This document shows positions 27,520 to 36,296 of a DNA stretch of 64,000 bases, piece after piece. Position numbers and translations under genes: made by a program. The notes beneath the pieces are model-generated. The model saw only the letters and a list, made by a program, of their open reading frames with translations, made no database searches and was not told the DNA's origin. This stretch comes from Actinoplanes aureus. Its GTDB lineage: Bacteria > Actinomycetota > Actinomycetes > Mycobacteriales > Micromonosporaceae. The stretch lies in NCBI RefSeq assembly GCF_015704865.1, contig NZ_JADQTO010000002.1:62001-126000 (forward strand), read 5' to 3'. Position 1 is the stretch's first letter. Each line of letters begins with the position of its first letter.

Positions 27520-29313
27520 ATGAACTCTCGCGTGCGTGCTCCCGAACTCAAGGGTCGCGGCTGGCTCAACACCGGAGGCAAGGCGCTCACCCTTGCCGAC
27601 CTCCGGGGCAAAATCCTCATCCTGGACTTCTGGACGTTCTGCTGCATCAACTGCCTCCACGTCCTGGACGAACTGCGCCCGCTGGAGGAGAAGTACGGCG
27701 ACGCCATCGTCGTGATCGGCGTCCACTCGCCGAAGTTCGAGCACGAGCGTGACCCGGTGGCGCTGGCCGCGGCCGTGGAGCGGTACGGCGTACACCACCC
27801 GGTCGTCGACGACGGCGACATGCACCTCTGGCAGCAGTACGCCGCGAAGGCCTGGCCCACGCTGGCCGTCGTCGACCCGACCGGCTACCTGGTCGCCTCG
27901 ATGGCCGGTGAGGGTCACGCAGAGGGCCTGTCCCGGCTGATCGACGAGTTGATCGTCAAGCACGAGGCGGACGGCACCCTGCACCGCGGCGACGGCCCGT
28001 ACGTCCCGCCGCCCGTCCCGGAGGGCCTGCTCCGCTTCCCCGGCAAGGCCATCGAGCTGCCCGGCGGCAACCTGTTGGTCTCCGACTCGGCCCGGCATTC
28101 GGTGGTCGAGTTGTCCGCGGACGGCGAGACGCTGGTTCGCCGCTTCGGGGGCGAGGCCCGGAACGAGCCGTTCAGCGAGCCGCAGGGCCTGGTGCTGCTG
28201 CCGTCGAAGACAGCCGAGATGGTCGGCTACGACGTGGTCGTCGCCGACACCGTGAACCACCAGCTCCGGGCGATCAACACCGAGACCGGAGAGATCACCC
28301 TGGTCGCCGGCTCCGGCAAGCCATGGCGCTCCACGGTGGACGACCACGCGCACGACGCGCTCGCCGCCGACCTCTCCTCCCCCTGGGATCTGGCCTGGTA
28401 CGACGACAAGGTCATCATCGCCATGGCCGGCATCCACCAGTTGTGGTGGTTCGACCCGATCAAGCGCACCGTCGGCGTCTACGCCGGCACCACGGTCGAG
28501 GCGCTGCGCGACGGCCCGCTCCCGGACGTCTGGATGGCCCAGCCGTCCGGTCTCTCGGTCGACCGGGATCGGAACCGGCTCTGGATCGCGGACAGCGAGA
28601 CCTCCGCCCTGCGCTTCGTCGAGGACGGCGTGCTGCACACCGCGGTCGGCCAGGGCCTGTTCGACTTCGGGCACGTGGACGGCCCGGCCGCGGAGGCGCT
28701 GTTCCAGCACCCGCTCGGCGTGGCCGCGCTGCCGGACGGTTCGGTGCTGGTCGCCGACACGTACAACGGGGCGGTCCGCCGCTTCGACCCGGCGGCCAAC
28801 GCGGTGTCCACCGTCGATTCGGGCTTGGCCGAGCCGAGCGACGTGCTGGTGACCAGCACGAACGAGGTGATCGTGGTGGAGTCGGCGGCACACCGGCTGA
28901 CCCGCCTCGCGCCCGGTGTGGTCAAGACCGTCACCGGCGAGCGGCACCGCACCGAACGCCCGCCGTCGCACCTGGCCCCGGGCGAGGTCACCCTCGACGT
29001 CATCTTCACTCCGGCGCCGGGACAGAAGCTGGACAGCCAGTTCGGTTCCCCGCTGCGGCTGACCGTGTCGGCGTCCCCGGCCGAGTTGCTGCTGGAGGGC
29101 GAGGGCATCACCACCGACTTGTCACGAAAAATAGTGCTCAACCCTGACGTACCGAAGGGTGTGTTGCAGGTCGTGGCACAGGCCGCGACGTGCGATGTGG
29201 ACGCCGAGTTCGGCGCCTGCCACTTGACCCGGCAGGACTGGGGCGTACCGATCGTGATCGACCCGGCCGGCCCGTCGCGACTGCCGTTGATCTTGCGAGG
29301 CCTGGACGAGTGA
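27520..29313 (+). CDS. Thioredoxin-like / NHL-repeat protein (NHLRC2-like)
   Basis: 597 aa from the ATG at 27520 (MNSRVRAPEL); an upstream in-frame ATG lies in the loop of the terminator and was rejected. The N-terminal thioredoxin fold (~1-150) has the redox motif CCINC within DFWTFCCINCLHVLDEL. A six-bladed NHL beta-propeller follows (repeats such as LLVSDSARHSVVEL, VVVADTVNHQLRAI, VLVADTYNGAVRRF). A beta-sandwich C-terminal domain (~500-597) has two more cysteines (TCDVDAEFGACHL). This three-domain layout is that of NHLRC2-type proteins; the substrate is unknown. No signal peptide, so probably cytoplasmic. Confidence 0.88.
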   Translation: MNSRVRAPELKGRGWLNTGGKALTLADLRGKILILDFWTFCCINCLHVLDELRPLEEKYGDAIVVIGVHSPKFEHERDPVALAAAVERYGVHHPVVDDGDMHLWQQYAAKAWPTLAVVDPTGYLVASMAGEGHAEGLSRLIDELIVKHEADGTLHRGDGPYVPPPVPEGLLRFPGKAIELPGGNLLVSDSARHSVVELSADGETLVRRFGGEARNEPFSEPQGLVLLPSKTAEMVGYDVVVADTVNHQLRAINTETGEITLVAGSGKPWRSTVDDHAHDALAADLSSPWDLAWYDDKVIIAMAGIHQLWWFDPIKRTVGVYAGTTVEALRDGPLPDVWMAQPSGLSVDRDRNRLWIADSETSALRFVEDGVLHTAVGQGLFDFGHVDGPAAEALFQHPLGVAALPDGSVLVADTYNGAVRRFDPAANAVSTVDSGLAEPSDVLVTSTNEVIVVESAAHRLTRLAPGVVKTVTGERHRTERPPSHLAPGEVTLDVIFTPAPGQKLDSQFGSPLRLTVSASPAELLLEGEGITTDLSRKIVLNPDVPKGVLQVVAQAATCDVDAEFGACHLTRQDWGVPIVIDPAGPSRLPLILRGLDE

Positions 29314-29329
29314 GGCGAACCGAACTGAG

Positions 29330-30103
29330 TCAGCGGTCCTGACCCGCGGCGAAGGGACGGACTTCCAGCCCCGCGGCACGAAGTCCGTCCCGCACCGAAC
29401 CGGCCAGGTCCACCGCACCCGGTGTGTCGCCGTGCAGGCAGATCGACCGGACCGGACACGCCACCTCGGAACCGTCGACGGCCACGACCGAACCGTCGGT
29501 GGCCATTCGCACCGCCCGCCGGACCACCTGCCGCTGGTCGTGCACCAGAGCGCCGGCCGCCGACCGAGGCACCAACCGCCCGTCCGGCAGGTAGCCCCGA
29601 TCCGCGAAACCCTCACCGATCACGGTCAGCCCGGCGTCCACCGCCCGCTGTGCCAGCACCGAGCCGGGCTGGCAGAGCACCGGCAGCGCAGGGTCATAGG
29701 CGACCACGGCGTCCACCACGGCTGAGGACTGGACGACGTCGACCGCGGCGGTGTTGTAGAGGGCGCCGTGCGGTTTCACGTACCGGACCCGGTCGCCGGC
29801 GGCCTTGCAGAACGCCTCGAGTGCCCCGATCTGGTAGAGGATGTCGTCGCGTAGCTCGTCGTGGTCGTAGTCGATGCGCCGACGCCCGAACCCGGCCAGG
29901 TCCCGGTACCCCACCTGGGCGCCGACCGCGACGCCCTTCTCGGCGGCCCGCCGGCACACCCGATGCATCGTGGACGGATCACCCGCGTGGAACCCGCAGG
30001 CCACGTTCGCCGAGGTCACCACGTCGAGCAGGGCTTCGTCGTCGCCGAGCCGCCAGGCGCCGAAGCCTTCGCCCAGGTCGGCGTTGAGGTCAATCGAGGT
30101 CAC
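29330..30103 (-). CDS. pxpA: 5-oxoprolinase subunit A (LamB/YcsF family)
   Basis: 257 aa. The LamB/YcsF signature is complete: DLNADLGEGFGAW at the start, SANVACGFHAGDPSTM, VGAQVGYRDLAGFGRR, YVKPHGALYN and ICLHGDTPGAV near the end. With PxpB and PxpC it hydrolyses 5-oxoproline to glutamate using ATP. It is the last gene of pxpB-pxpC-pxpA and overlaps the end of pxpC by 14 nt. Confidence 0.95.
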   Translation of the reverse strand: MTSIDLNADLGEGFGAWRLGDDEALLDVVTSANVACGFHAGDPSTMHRVCRRAAEKGVAVGAQVGYRDLAGFGRRRIDYDHDELRDDILYQIGALEAFCKAAGDRVRYVKPHGALYNTAAVDVVQSSAVVDAVVAYDPALPVLCQPGSVLAQRAVDAGLTVIGEGFADRGYLPDGRLVPRSAAGALVHDQRQVVRRAVRMATDGSVVAVDGSEVACPVRSICLHGDTPGAVDLAGSVRDGLRAAGLEVRPFAAGQDR

Positions 30104-30920
30104 GGAAACGTACCGTAGTCCCCGGACGGGCCTGCGCGAGCGGAGTCACGTCGTCGACCACGCCGATCACCGGATAACCGCCGGTGGTGGGGTGGTCGGC
30201 CAGGAAGATGATCGGCTGCCCGTCCGCCGGCACCTGCACCGCGCCGAGGACTACGCCCTCGGAGGGCAATTCGCCGGCCTTGGCGCGGGTCAAGGCGGTG
30301 CCGGCCAGCCGGGCACCGACCCGGTTGCTCATCGGGCTGATCTGGTACGAGTAACCGAACAGTCCCGCCACATCGAACCAGTCGTCCCGCGGCCCCAGGC
30401 GCACACCGAGCACGAGTTCCCCGTCGTATCCCGCCGGAGCGCCCGGATCCTCCCGGTCCGAACCCGAGGCGGCCCCGACCGGCAGCGTCATGCCGTCGGT
30501 CAGCCGATCCGGTCCGAGGCCGGAGAGCGTGTCGGTGGACCGGCTGCCCAGCACCGGCTCGACCGCGATCCCCCCGGCCACCGCGAGGTAGGAGCGCACC
30601 CCCGCGGCAGCCCGGCCGATCTCCAGGACGGCTCCCGCCGGCACCTCGACAACCGGCCCGTCCACCACCGCCTTGTCCACTTTGACAACTGCCGGAGCCC
30701 CGGTGACCGCGACCGTGACCGCCTCCTCGAAGCGCAGCTTGCACCCCATCAGAGTGGTCTCCAGCCCGGCCGCCTCCGGCGGATTGCCGACGAGCCGGTT
30801 CGCTCGGACCAGCGCCGGACCGTCGAGCGCGCCGGACCGGGGCACCCCGAGATGCGCGTATCCCGGCCGGCCGAGATCCTGCACGGTGGTTAGCGGTCCG
30901 GCCCTCAGCACGGTGATCAC
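30090..30920 (-). CDS. pxpC: 5-oxoprolinase subunit C (biotin-dependent carboxylase-like domain)
   Basis: 276 aa from the GTG at 30920, which overlaps the pxpB stop as GTGA; longer readings overlap pxpB out of frame. Family features: VLRAGPLTTVQDLGRPGYAH at the start, GVPRSGALD, ANRLVGNPPEAAGLE, FGYSYQISPMSNRVGARL and FLADHPTTGGYPVIG near the end. It is the AHS2/KipA-type partner of PxpB and forms the PxpBC complex. Confidence 0.94.
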   Translation of the reverse strand: MITVLRAGPLTTVQDLGRPGYAHLGVPRSGALDGPALVRANRLVGNPPEAAGLETTLMGCKLRFEEAVTVAVTGAPAVVKVDKAVVDGPVVEVPAGAVLEIGRAAAGVRSYLAVAGGIAVEPVLGSRSTDTLSGLGPDRLTDGMTLPVGAASGSDREDPGAPAGYDGELVLGVRLGPRDDWFDVAGLFGYSYQISPMSNRVGARLAGTALTRAKAGELPSEGVVLGAVQVPADGQPIIFLADHPTTGGYPVIGVVDDVTPLAQARPGTTVRFRDLD

Positions 30921-31522
30921 GAGGCCACCAGATGGACCCGTGTCCCCGGGGAGAGCAGGGCCGGCTGCTTTCGGCGTACGTCGAAAAGGTTTTTGTCCGT
31001 GCGCCCGACCAACTGCCACCCGCCTGGCGAGGCCGTGGGATAGATACCGGCGTAGCTGCCGGCCAGCGCGACCGCGCCGGCCGGCACCCGGGGGCGAGGC
31101 GCAGCGAGCCGGGGCACCGCCCACGCTTCGGGAAGTCCGCGCAGGTAGGCGAAGCCGGGCGCGAAGCCGCAGAAGGCGACGGTGAGCGGGGTGTCAACGA
31201 GCCGTCGCACGGCCTCGTCGCGGGAGACCTGCCAGAGATCGGCGACGGCCGCCAGGTCGGCGCCGTCGAACTCGGTCGGGATCTCCACGAGCTCGCCTTC
31301 GGCACGGGCTTCGCCCGGCGCAGGCTCCCACCCCGCGAGGAGAGTCGCGGTCTGCTGCGCGACACCGTCGATCAGCACGGTACGCGCGCCCGGCACGATC
31401 TCAGCGGCCCGGAGTTCCCCGCTCTCCCGGCGGCGCCACAGCTCGGCCCGCCACGCTTCCACCCGCTCCGGGTCGGAACACTCGATCAGCAACGCCGCAG
31501 CGCCCACGCGTCGTACCTTCAT
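30917..31522 (-). CDS. pxpB: 5-oxoprolinase subunit B (KipI-like)
   Basis: 201 aa. AHS1/KipI domain with FCGFAPGFAYLRGLP and the basic patch PRPRVPAGAVALAGSYAGIYP, plus SPGGWQLVGRT. First gene of the overlapping pxpBCA operon. The upstream 78 bp are shared with the divergent hemolysin III gene, which starts at 31601. No Shine-Dalgarno is obvious before the ATG at 31522. Confidence 0.94.
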   Translation of the reverse strand: MKVRRVGAAALLIECSDPERVEAWRAELWRRRESGELRAAEIVPGARTVLIDGVAQQTATLLAGWEPAPGEARAEGELVEIPTEFDGADLAAVADLWQVSRDEAVRRLVDTPLTVAFCGFAPGFAYLRGLPEAWAVPRLAAPRPRVPAGAVALAGSYAGIYPTASPGGWQLVGRTDKNLFDVRRKQPALLSPGTRVHLVAS

Positions 31523-31587
31523 GAGAAAATCATCCCGGACCGCCGACCGTATCCGGCATCACTACTTGCCGGTAACCTACGGTGCCG

Positions 31588-31593
31588 TAACCT
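31588..31593 (+). promoter_or_regulatory. Leaderless -10 element (TAACCT) of the hemolysin III gene
   Basis: TAACCT ends 7 nt before the GTG at 31601, with no ribosome site. A similar GTAACCTACGGT stands 17 nt further upstream, giving a direct repeat of GTAACCT. Confidence 0.55.
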
Positions 31594-31600
31594 GGATCGC

Positions 31601-32275
31601 GTGACAGCCTCAGCCCGGTTCCGGATGAAGCCGGCCGACCTCGGTAAGCCGCGTCTGCGCGGCCGGTTGCATCAGTACGCGTTCTTCGCCGCCCTGGTCT
31701 GCGGCGTCGTGCTGTGTTCGATCGCGCTCAGCCGCCCGGGCATAGCGCCCTTCATCAGCTGCCTGATCTACAGCATCACGGTTTGTGGACTGTTCGGGAC
31801 CAGCGCTCTCTATCACCGGCGGGTCTGGAGCGAACGCGGCTACCAGATCATGCGGCGGATGGACCACTCGATGATCTTCATTTTCATCGCCGGTACCTAC
31901 ACGCCGTTCTGCGTGCTCCTGCTCGACCCGGGGAAGGCCACGCTGATGCTCAGCCTGGTCTGGGGCGGCGCGCTCGGTGGCGTCGCGCTGAAGATAATCT
32001 GGCCGCACCTGCCCCGCTGGGCGGGTGCTCCGCTCTATGTGGCCCTCGGTTGGGCCGCCGTCGCGATCCTGCCCGATGTGCTGGCCGGCGGCGTCACCTG
32101 CCTGGTGCTGCTGATCGCGGGCGGCGTGACCTACACGGTCGGTGCGGTCTTCTACGCGCTACGCCGGCCGAACCCGTGGCCGGAGATCTTCGGCCATCAC
32201 GAGTTCTTCCACGCCTGCACCCTGGTGGCCGCGATCTGCCACCACATCGGGGTCTACTTCGCTCTCTACGCCTGA
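31601..32275 (+). CDS. Hemolysin III / TrhA-family membrane protein
   Basis: 224 aa from a GTG (an ATG eight codons later is the alternative). Seven hydrophobic segments. Conserved family positions are visible: SALYHRRVW, MRRMDHSMIFIFIAGTYTPF, and HHEFFHACTLVAAICHH near the end, whose histidines are thought to bind metal in the PAQR/HlyIII superfamily. Role in bacteria: membrane-energy or lipid homeostasis is suggested for TrhA; haemolysis is a historic name. Confidence 0.9.
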   Translation: MTASARFRMKPADLGKPRLRGRLHQYAFFAALVCGVVLCSIALSRPGIAPFISCLIYSITVCGLFGTSALYHRRVWSERGYQIMRRMDHSMIFIFIAGTYTPFCVLLLDPGKATLMLSLVWGGALGGVALKIIWPHLPRWAGAPLYVALGWAAVAILPDVLAGGVTCLVLLIAGGVTYTVGAVFYALRRPNPWPEIFGHHEFFHACTLVAAICHHIGVYFALYA

Positions 32276-32279
32276 CCGG

Positions 32280-32306
32280 CGGCGGCCCGGGATGCCCGGG
32301 CCGCCG
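32280..32306. terminator. Bidirectional stem-loop between convergent genes
   Basis: Perfect 12-bp stem CGGCGGCCCGGG / CCCGGGCCGCCG with loop ATG, filling the 36-bp gap between the hemolysin III gene and the DUF6458-like gene. Confidence 0.88.
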
Positions 32307-32311
32307 GCCAA

Positions 32312-32593
32312 TCAGGAGTACGCCGGCGGGGGCGGCGGCGGCACGTCGTCGCGGCGAACCTCGCGGTACTCGGTGGTGTAACCGGTCGTGGCGGCCGGGT
32401 GCTGGGCCGGACGCGTCACCACGGTGCGGCGACGGCTGTTCCAGAACCAGAGCGTGATGATCAGACCGGCCAGGCCGGCGACCATCAGGATCCAGCCGAT
32501 CACACCGATGTCGAGACCACTGATGTCCGCCTCCACGGCGAACGCCAGGATCGCTCCTAGCGCGAGCAGGAAGATGCTTGCACCGATGCCCAT
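32312..32593 (-). CDS. Small two-TM membrane protein (DUF6458-like)
   Basis: 93 aa; GAGGAGG stands 5 nt before the ATG at 32593. The protein starts MGIGASIFLLALGAILAFAV, followed by the acidic linker EADISGLDIGVIG, a second TM, an RRRTVV basic stop-transfer and a tail ending in a run of prolines (PPPPPPAYS). This layout is that of small actinobacterial proteins grouped as DUF6458. Function unknown. Confidence 0.85.
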   Translation of the reverse strand: MGIGASIFLLALGAILAFAVEADISGLDIGVIGWILMVAGLAGLIITLWFWNSRRRTVVTRPAQHPAATTGYTTEYREVRRDDVPPPPPPAYS

Positions 32594-32707
32594 CGGACCC
32601 TCCTCGAATGGTGTCCGCGCGGCCGGGCGAGGGCGCTCGACCGTGGTGAATGCGTCGATCGACCGTTTACCCGCACGTGTGAAGTTCCAATCAGGCAAGC
32701 TGTTCCA

Positions 32708-33226
32708 ATGACCTCGCGGACGCTGATCCTGCTTCGCCACGCCAAGGCGGAGACGCCCGGCGAAATCGACGACTACGACCGTGCGCTCGCCCCCCGCGGC
32801 GAGTCCGATGCCGACGCGGCCGGTGCATGGCTGGCCGACGAGAAACTCCACCCCGACCTGGTGATCTGCTCGCCGGCGAAACGCACCCGGCAGACCTGGC
32901 AGGCCGCGTCGATCGCCCTGGTCCAGGGCGAGCGGTCGTCCTCCGCTCCGGAGGTGCACTACGAGGAGGGCCTCTACTGGGGCGGGCGTACCGAGGTCTT
33001 CGATCTGCTCCGCACGGTCCCCGATACGGTGCGGACCATCCTCGTCATCGGCCACAACCCGACCATGTCCGAAGTGTCCGCTCTGTTGGTGCCGGACGAC
33101 GAGTTCACCGGCACCGTCGTCGAGTTGAAGACCGCCGGCCTGGCCGTGCACAGCGGCGACCGGCCGTGGGCCGAGACCGAGCCGGGGGCGATGCGCCTGG
33201 TCCGGCAGCACACCGCCCGCGGCTGA
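32708..33226 (+). CDS. SixA-like phosphohistidine phosphatase (histidine phosphatase superfamily)
   Basis: 172 aa. Catalytic RHG-type motif LLRHAKAETPG at the start (nucleophile His ~10), SPAKRTRQTW (~55-64) and a second catalytic His in VIGHNPTMSEVS. Length and RHAKA motif match SixA, which removes phosphate from phosphohistidine proteins; small-molecule substrates are also possible in this superfamily. No ribosome site is visible upstream of the ATG. The gene is divergent from the DUF6458-like gene. Confidence 0.88.
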   Translation: MTSRTLILLRHAKAETPGEIDDYDRALAPRGESDADAAGAWLADEKLHPDLVICSPAKRTRQTWQAASIALVQGERSSSAPEVHYEEGLYWGGRTEVFDLLRTVPDTVRTILVIGHNPTMSEVSALLVPDDEFTGTVVELKTAGLAVHSGDRPWAETEPGAMRLVRQHTARG

Positions 33227-33232
33227 GCCCGG

Positions 33233-33880
33233 CTACTTCCGGTACCAGGTCCGGATCGTCGTGTAGGTGACGTTGCCGAGTTTGTCGTACGCCCGGACCT
33301 GGACCTTCATCCTCTTCTTCCGCTTCGCGGTGTTGACGCTCAGGACGTACCCCGCCTTCACGTCCTTGCTCACGACCTTGCCGTTCACGACCAGCTCGAC
33401 CCGCGCGACCCCGGCCGCGTCGGCGGCCTTCACGTAGACCTTGACCGTGCCCTTGACCTTCGCCTTGTTCCGCGGCGCCTTGGTGATCGACACGGTCGGA
33501 CCCTGGTTGTGCGTGATCGCCGTGCGGGTGTACTCGCGGATGTTGCCGGTGACTCCGCCCAGCGTGCTGGTGAACGTGCCGCGAACCCTCGCCGAAGCAG
33601 CCGGGGTCATCGTGCCGGCCGTCGGGTCGGCGTTGGTTCACGGCGCCGCTGTTCCGGTTCGCCGGTCCCAGCGGATCGACGTCGGCACCGATCTGGATCT
33701 CGGGTTCCGCATAGCGCACCGCGGGGTTGGCGGTCGGCGTCGCGACCGTGGCCGCACGATCGGCGAGCGACAGCTCGATGGTGAACGCGTTCAGACCCGG
33801 TACGGCCCGGGGAGCGGACACCCGATCGCCCAGCCCGGCAACGACGTCGCCGGAGTCAGCGCCTGCGGCGCGCACAGATA
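33233..33880 (-). pseudogene. Frameshifted remnant of an Ig-like-domain protein
   Basis: The open part 33233-33610 codes for 125 residues ending in an Ig-like domain (GPTVSITKAP...VKVYVKAADAAGVARVELVVNG...VRAYDKLGNVTYTTIRTWYRK), typical of C-terminal repeats of secreted enzymes. Upstream the matching reading continues in another frame (PGLNAFTIELSLADRAATVATPTANPAVRYAEP... VDPLGPANRNSGAV), and a single extra base near 33635 separates the halves: NSGAV would join to TNADPTAGTM. No start codon, signal peptide or ribosome site remains; the only upstream ATG lies in a terminator loop. I read it as the 3' remainder of a larger secreted protein. Confidence 0.6.
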
Positions 33881-33891
33881 ACAATCTGGAC

Positions 33892-33933
33892 AGACGAAGG
33901 CCGGCGGACGCCATTGTCCGCCGGCCTCCGTCT
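33892..33933. terminator. Terminator downstream of the acyl-CoA dehydrogenase gene
   Basis: 18-bp stem (AGACGAAGGCCGGCGGAC / GTCCGCCGGCCTCCGTCT, one G-U pair) with a 6-nt loop. TTTT follows on the plus strand and the minus-strand copy lies just after the stop at 33961. Confidence 0.9.
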
Positions 33934-33960
33934 TTTCAGGAGAGTGGGAAAAGCTTCAGA

Positions 33961-35817
33961 TCAGAACGCGTCCTCGGACAGGTCCATCACGTCCAGGTTG
34001 GTGTTCTCGATGATGCGCCGGTCGGCGCCGATCCGGGGCAGAACCTCGCGGACGAAGAAGCGGGCAGCCGCCACCTTGCCGGTGTAGAAGTTCTTGTCCG
34101 TCTCGGAAACGTCGCCGTTCAGCGCGTTGAGCGCCACCTCGGCCTGGCGCAGCAGCAGCCAGCCGAGGACGACGTCGCCGAGGGCGAGCAGGACCCGGCG
34201 CGAGGTCAGACCGATCTTGTACAGCTCGCGGGCCTCACCGCCCTGGACCGCCTGGAGCCAGCCCAGCGTGGTGCCGAGGATCTGCTGCATCTCGCCGAGC
34301 GCCTTGCCGAGGCCCAGCCGCTCCTCCTTGAGCTGACCGTTGCCGGCCTCGCTCTCGACGAAGCCCTGGATCTCCGCGGCCACCGTGCCGAGAGCCCGGC
34401 CGTTGTCCTTGACGATCTTGCGGAAGATCAGGTCGAGGCTCTGGATCGCGGTCGTGCCCTCGTACAGGGTGTCGATCTTCGCGTCCCGGACGTACTGCTC
34501 CAGGGGGTAGTCCTGGAGGAAGCCGGAACCGCCGAAGGTCTGCAGCGACTCGTGGCCGAGCAGTTCGTACGCCCGCTCCGAGCCGACGCCCTTGACCAGC
34601 GGAAGCAGCAGGTCGTTGACCCGGCTCGCGGCCTTCGCGGCCTTCTCGTCGCCGGCCGCCTCAGCGATGGCGACCTTGTCCTGCCAGCTGGCGGTGTAGA
34701 TGACCAGGGCGCGCAGGGCCTCCGCGTACGACTTCTGCAGCAGCAGCGAACGGCGTACGTCAGGGTGGTGGGTGATGGTCACCCGCGGAGCGCCCTTGTC
34801 GGTGTTCTGCACCAGGTCGGCGCCCTGTACGCGGTTCTTCGCGTACTCCAGGGCGTTGAGGTAACCGGTGGAGAGGGTGGCGATCGCCTTCGTACCGACC
34901 ATCATCCGGGCGTACTCAATGATCATGAACATCTGCCGGATGCCCTCGTGCTTGTCGCCCAGCAGCCAGCCCTTGGCCGGAGTGCCGTGCTCGCCGAAGG
35001 TCATCTCGCAGGTGTTGGAGACCTTGATGCCCATCTTGTGCTCGACGTTCGTGGCGTAGACGCCGTTGCGCTCGCCCAGCTCGCCGGTCTCCGCGTCGAA
35101 GTGGTACTTCGGCACGATGAACAGCGACAGGCCCTTGGTGCCCGGGCCACCCTCACCCTCGACACCGACCGGGCGGGCCAGCACGTAGTGGATGATGTTG
35201 TCGGTCAGGTCGTGCTCACCCGAGGTGATGAAGCGCTTAACGCCCTCGATGTGCCACGAGCCGTCGGCCTGCGGAATCGCGCGGGCACGGCCGGCGCCGA
35301 CGTCCGAACCGGCGTCCGGCTCGGTCAGCACCATGGTCGAGCCCCACTGCTTCTCGACGAAGAGCTTGGCCCACTTCTTCTGCTCCTCGGTGCCCTCGGT
35401 GTACGCCACGTGGGCGAAGGAGGGACCGGAGGAGTACATCCAGATCGGGGCGTTGGCGCCGAGGATCTGCTCGGCGATCGCCCACCACAGGGTCCGCGGC
35501 GCCATCGTGCCGCCCAGCGCGGACGGCAGGTCGAGCCGCCAGAACTCGGAGGCCATGAAGGTCTCGTAGGACTTCTTGAACGACTCCGGCAGCGGCGCGG
35601 TGTGCGTCGCCGGGTCGAACACCGGTGGGTTCCGGTCTGCCTCGGTGTAGCTGGCCGCGAGATCCTCGCGCGCCAACCGGTTGACCTCGGCGAGCATGTC
35701 GCGCGCGGTCTCCGCGTCGATCTCGTCGAACGGCGCCTGGCCGAACGCCTTCTCCGCTCCGAAGACCTCGAACAGGTTGAACTGGAGGTCCCGAAGGTTG
35801 CTCTTGTAATGCGTCAT
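33961..35817 (-). CDS. Acyl-CoA dehydrogenase, long FadE type
   Basis: 618 aa, longer than the ~390-aa standard enzyme and close to mycobacterial FadE5-type proteins with an extra C-terminal domain. Seen in order: N-terminal helical domain, flavin domain with [19 protein letters not shown] and [16 protein letters not shown], then the C-terminal domains with [29 protein letters not shown] carrying the catalytic Glu of the YEGTT region (shown in parts because of length). It oxidises acyl-CoA to enoyl-CoA and passes electrons to ETF. Two TTAC-N6-GTAA-like boxes stand 30-67 bp upstream; the same box precedes the EtfD-like gene at 48825-50960. Confidence 0.93.
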   Translation of the reverse strand: MTHYKSNLRDLQFNLFEVFGAEKAFGQAPFDEIDAETARDMLAEVNRLAREDLAASYTEADRNPPVFDPATHTAPLPESFKKSYETFMASEFWRLDLPSALGGTMAPRTLWWAIAEQILGANAPIWMYSSGPSFAHVAYTEGTEEQKKWAKLFVEKQWGSTMVLTEPDAGSDVGAGRARAIPQADGSWHIEGVKRFITSGEHDLTDNIIHYVLARPVGVEGEGGPGTKGLSLFIVPKYHFDAETGELGERNGVYATNVEHKMGIKVSNTCEMTFGEHGTPAKGWLLGDKHEGIRQMFMIIEYARMMVGTKAIATLSTGYLNALEYAKNRVQGADLVQNTDKGAPRVTITHHPDVRRSLLLQKSYAEALRALVIYTASWQDKVAIAEAAGDEKAAKAASRVNDLLLPLVKGVGSERAYELLGHESLQTFGGSGFLQDYPLEQYVRDAKIDTLYEGTTAIQSLDLIFRKIVKDNGRALGTVAAEIQGFVESEAGNGQLKEERLGLGKALGEMQQILGTTLGWLQAVQGGEARELYKIGLTSRRVLLALGDVVLGWLLLRQAEVALNALNGDVSETDKNFYTGKVAAARFFVREVLPRIGADRRIIENTNLDVMDLSEDAF

Positions 35818-35846
35818 GTTGCTTGGCCCCGCTCTCCGGACGCGAG

Positions 35847-35860
35847 TTACCCGTCAGTAA
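35847..35860 (-). promoter_or_regulatory. TTAC-N6-GTAA operator, box A
   Basis: TTACCCGTCAGTAA, an exact TTAC-N6-GTAA palindrome 30 bp upstream of the acyl-CoA dehydrogenase start. See box C at 51000 for a nearly identical site. Confidence 0.7.
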
Positions 35861-35870
35861 CCCCACTGTA

Positions 35871-35884
35871 TTACTCATCGGTAG
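35871..35884 (-). promoter_or_regulatory. TTAC-N6-GTAG, box B
   Basis: TTACTCATCGGTAG, one mismatch from the TTAC-N6-GTAA pattern, 24 bp from box A. Tandem placement supports a dimeric repressor that binds two sites. Confidence 0.55.
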
Positions 35885-36101
35885 GCAGCGACAACCCGGG
35901 CAAGATTTTCGGTGGAACCCACCAGGAGGGGGGCGGTTGTCCGTCGGTTCGTGGCCCAAACGTCTCCGATCAGGTGGCCTGCGGTACAGCCGTTCGGCCA
36001 TTTGCCGACTTCGACACTCAGACCACGTATCGCGGGCCCAGAAGGTTCGTTTCACCGGATAGACAGCGGAGAACGTTTCGCCGAGTACCCAGGGGGACGC
36101 G
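35885..36101 (+). other. Intergenic region upstream of the 50-aa gene
   Basis: Some 217 bp without a convincing ORF. It should contain the promoters for the acyl-CoA dehydrogenase (minus) and the 50-aa gene (plus). Confidence 0.3.
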
Positions 36102-36254
36102 ATGTTCGCCACCATCAAGAGTCTGATTCCGGAGCCGCGCCAGGCCAGCCAGCCCCGCAACTACGTCGGCCGGCACCGCGTGCCCGAGCCCGCACCGGCA
36201 CCCGCGCCGGTGTCCCCGGCGCCGGCCGAACCGGACGAGAACGCCGCAGCCTGA
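36102..36254 (+). CDS. Small Pro/Ala-rich protein, 50 aa
   Basis: Starts MFATIKSLIPEPRQ; AGGGGG lies ~7 nt before the ATG. The middle reads NYVGRHRVPEP and the end is a run of Ala/Pro with acidic residues (PAEPDENAAA). No TM. It stands alone, convergent with the SpoIIE-type phosphatase gene. I cannot assign a family; ribosome site and codon pattern support expression. Confidence 0.6.
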   Translation: MFATIKSLIPEPRQASQPRNYVGRHRVPEPAPAPAPVSPAPAEPDENAAA

Positions 36255-36296
36255 TTAGCTGGGCCTGCCCCGCGGCGGAAAACCGATGCAACCCCG

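Noticed and set aside
33899-33914. Start codon at 33914 for a 269-aa minus-strand protein
   Set aside because: The ATG lies in the loop of a strong terminator, and the reading changes into the antisense of other sequence after the frameshift.
33727-36126. 799-residue plus-strand ORF opposite the acyl-CoA dehydrogenase
   Set aside because: Same shadow effect; no ribosome site and low-complexity composition, while the minus-strand gene has clear family motifs.
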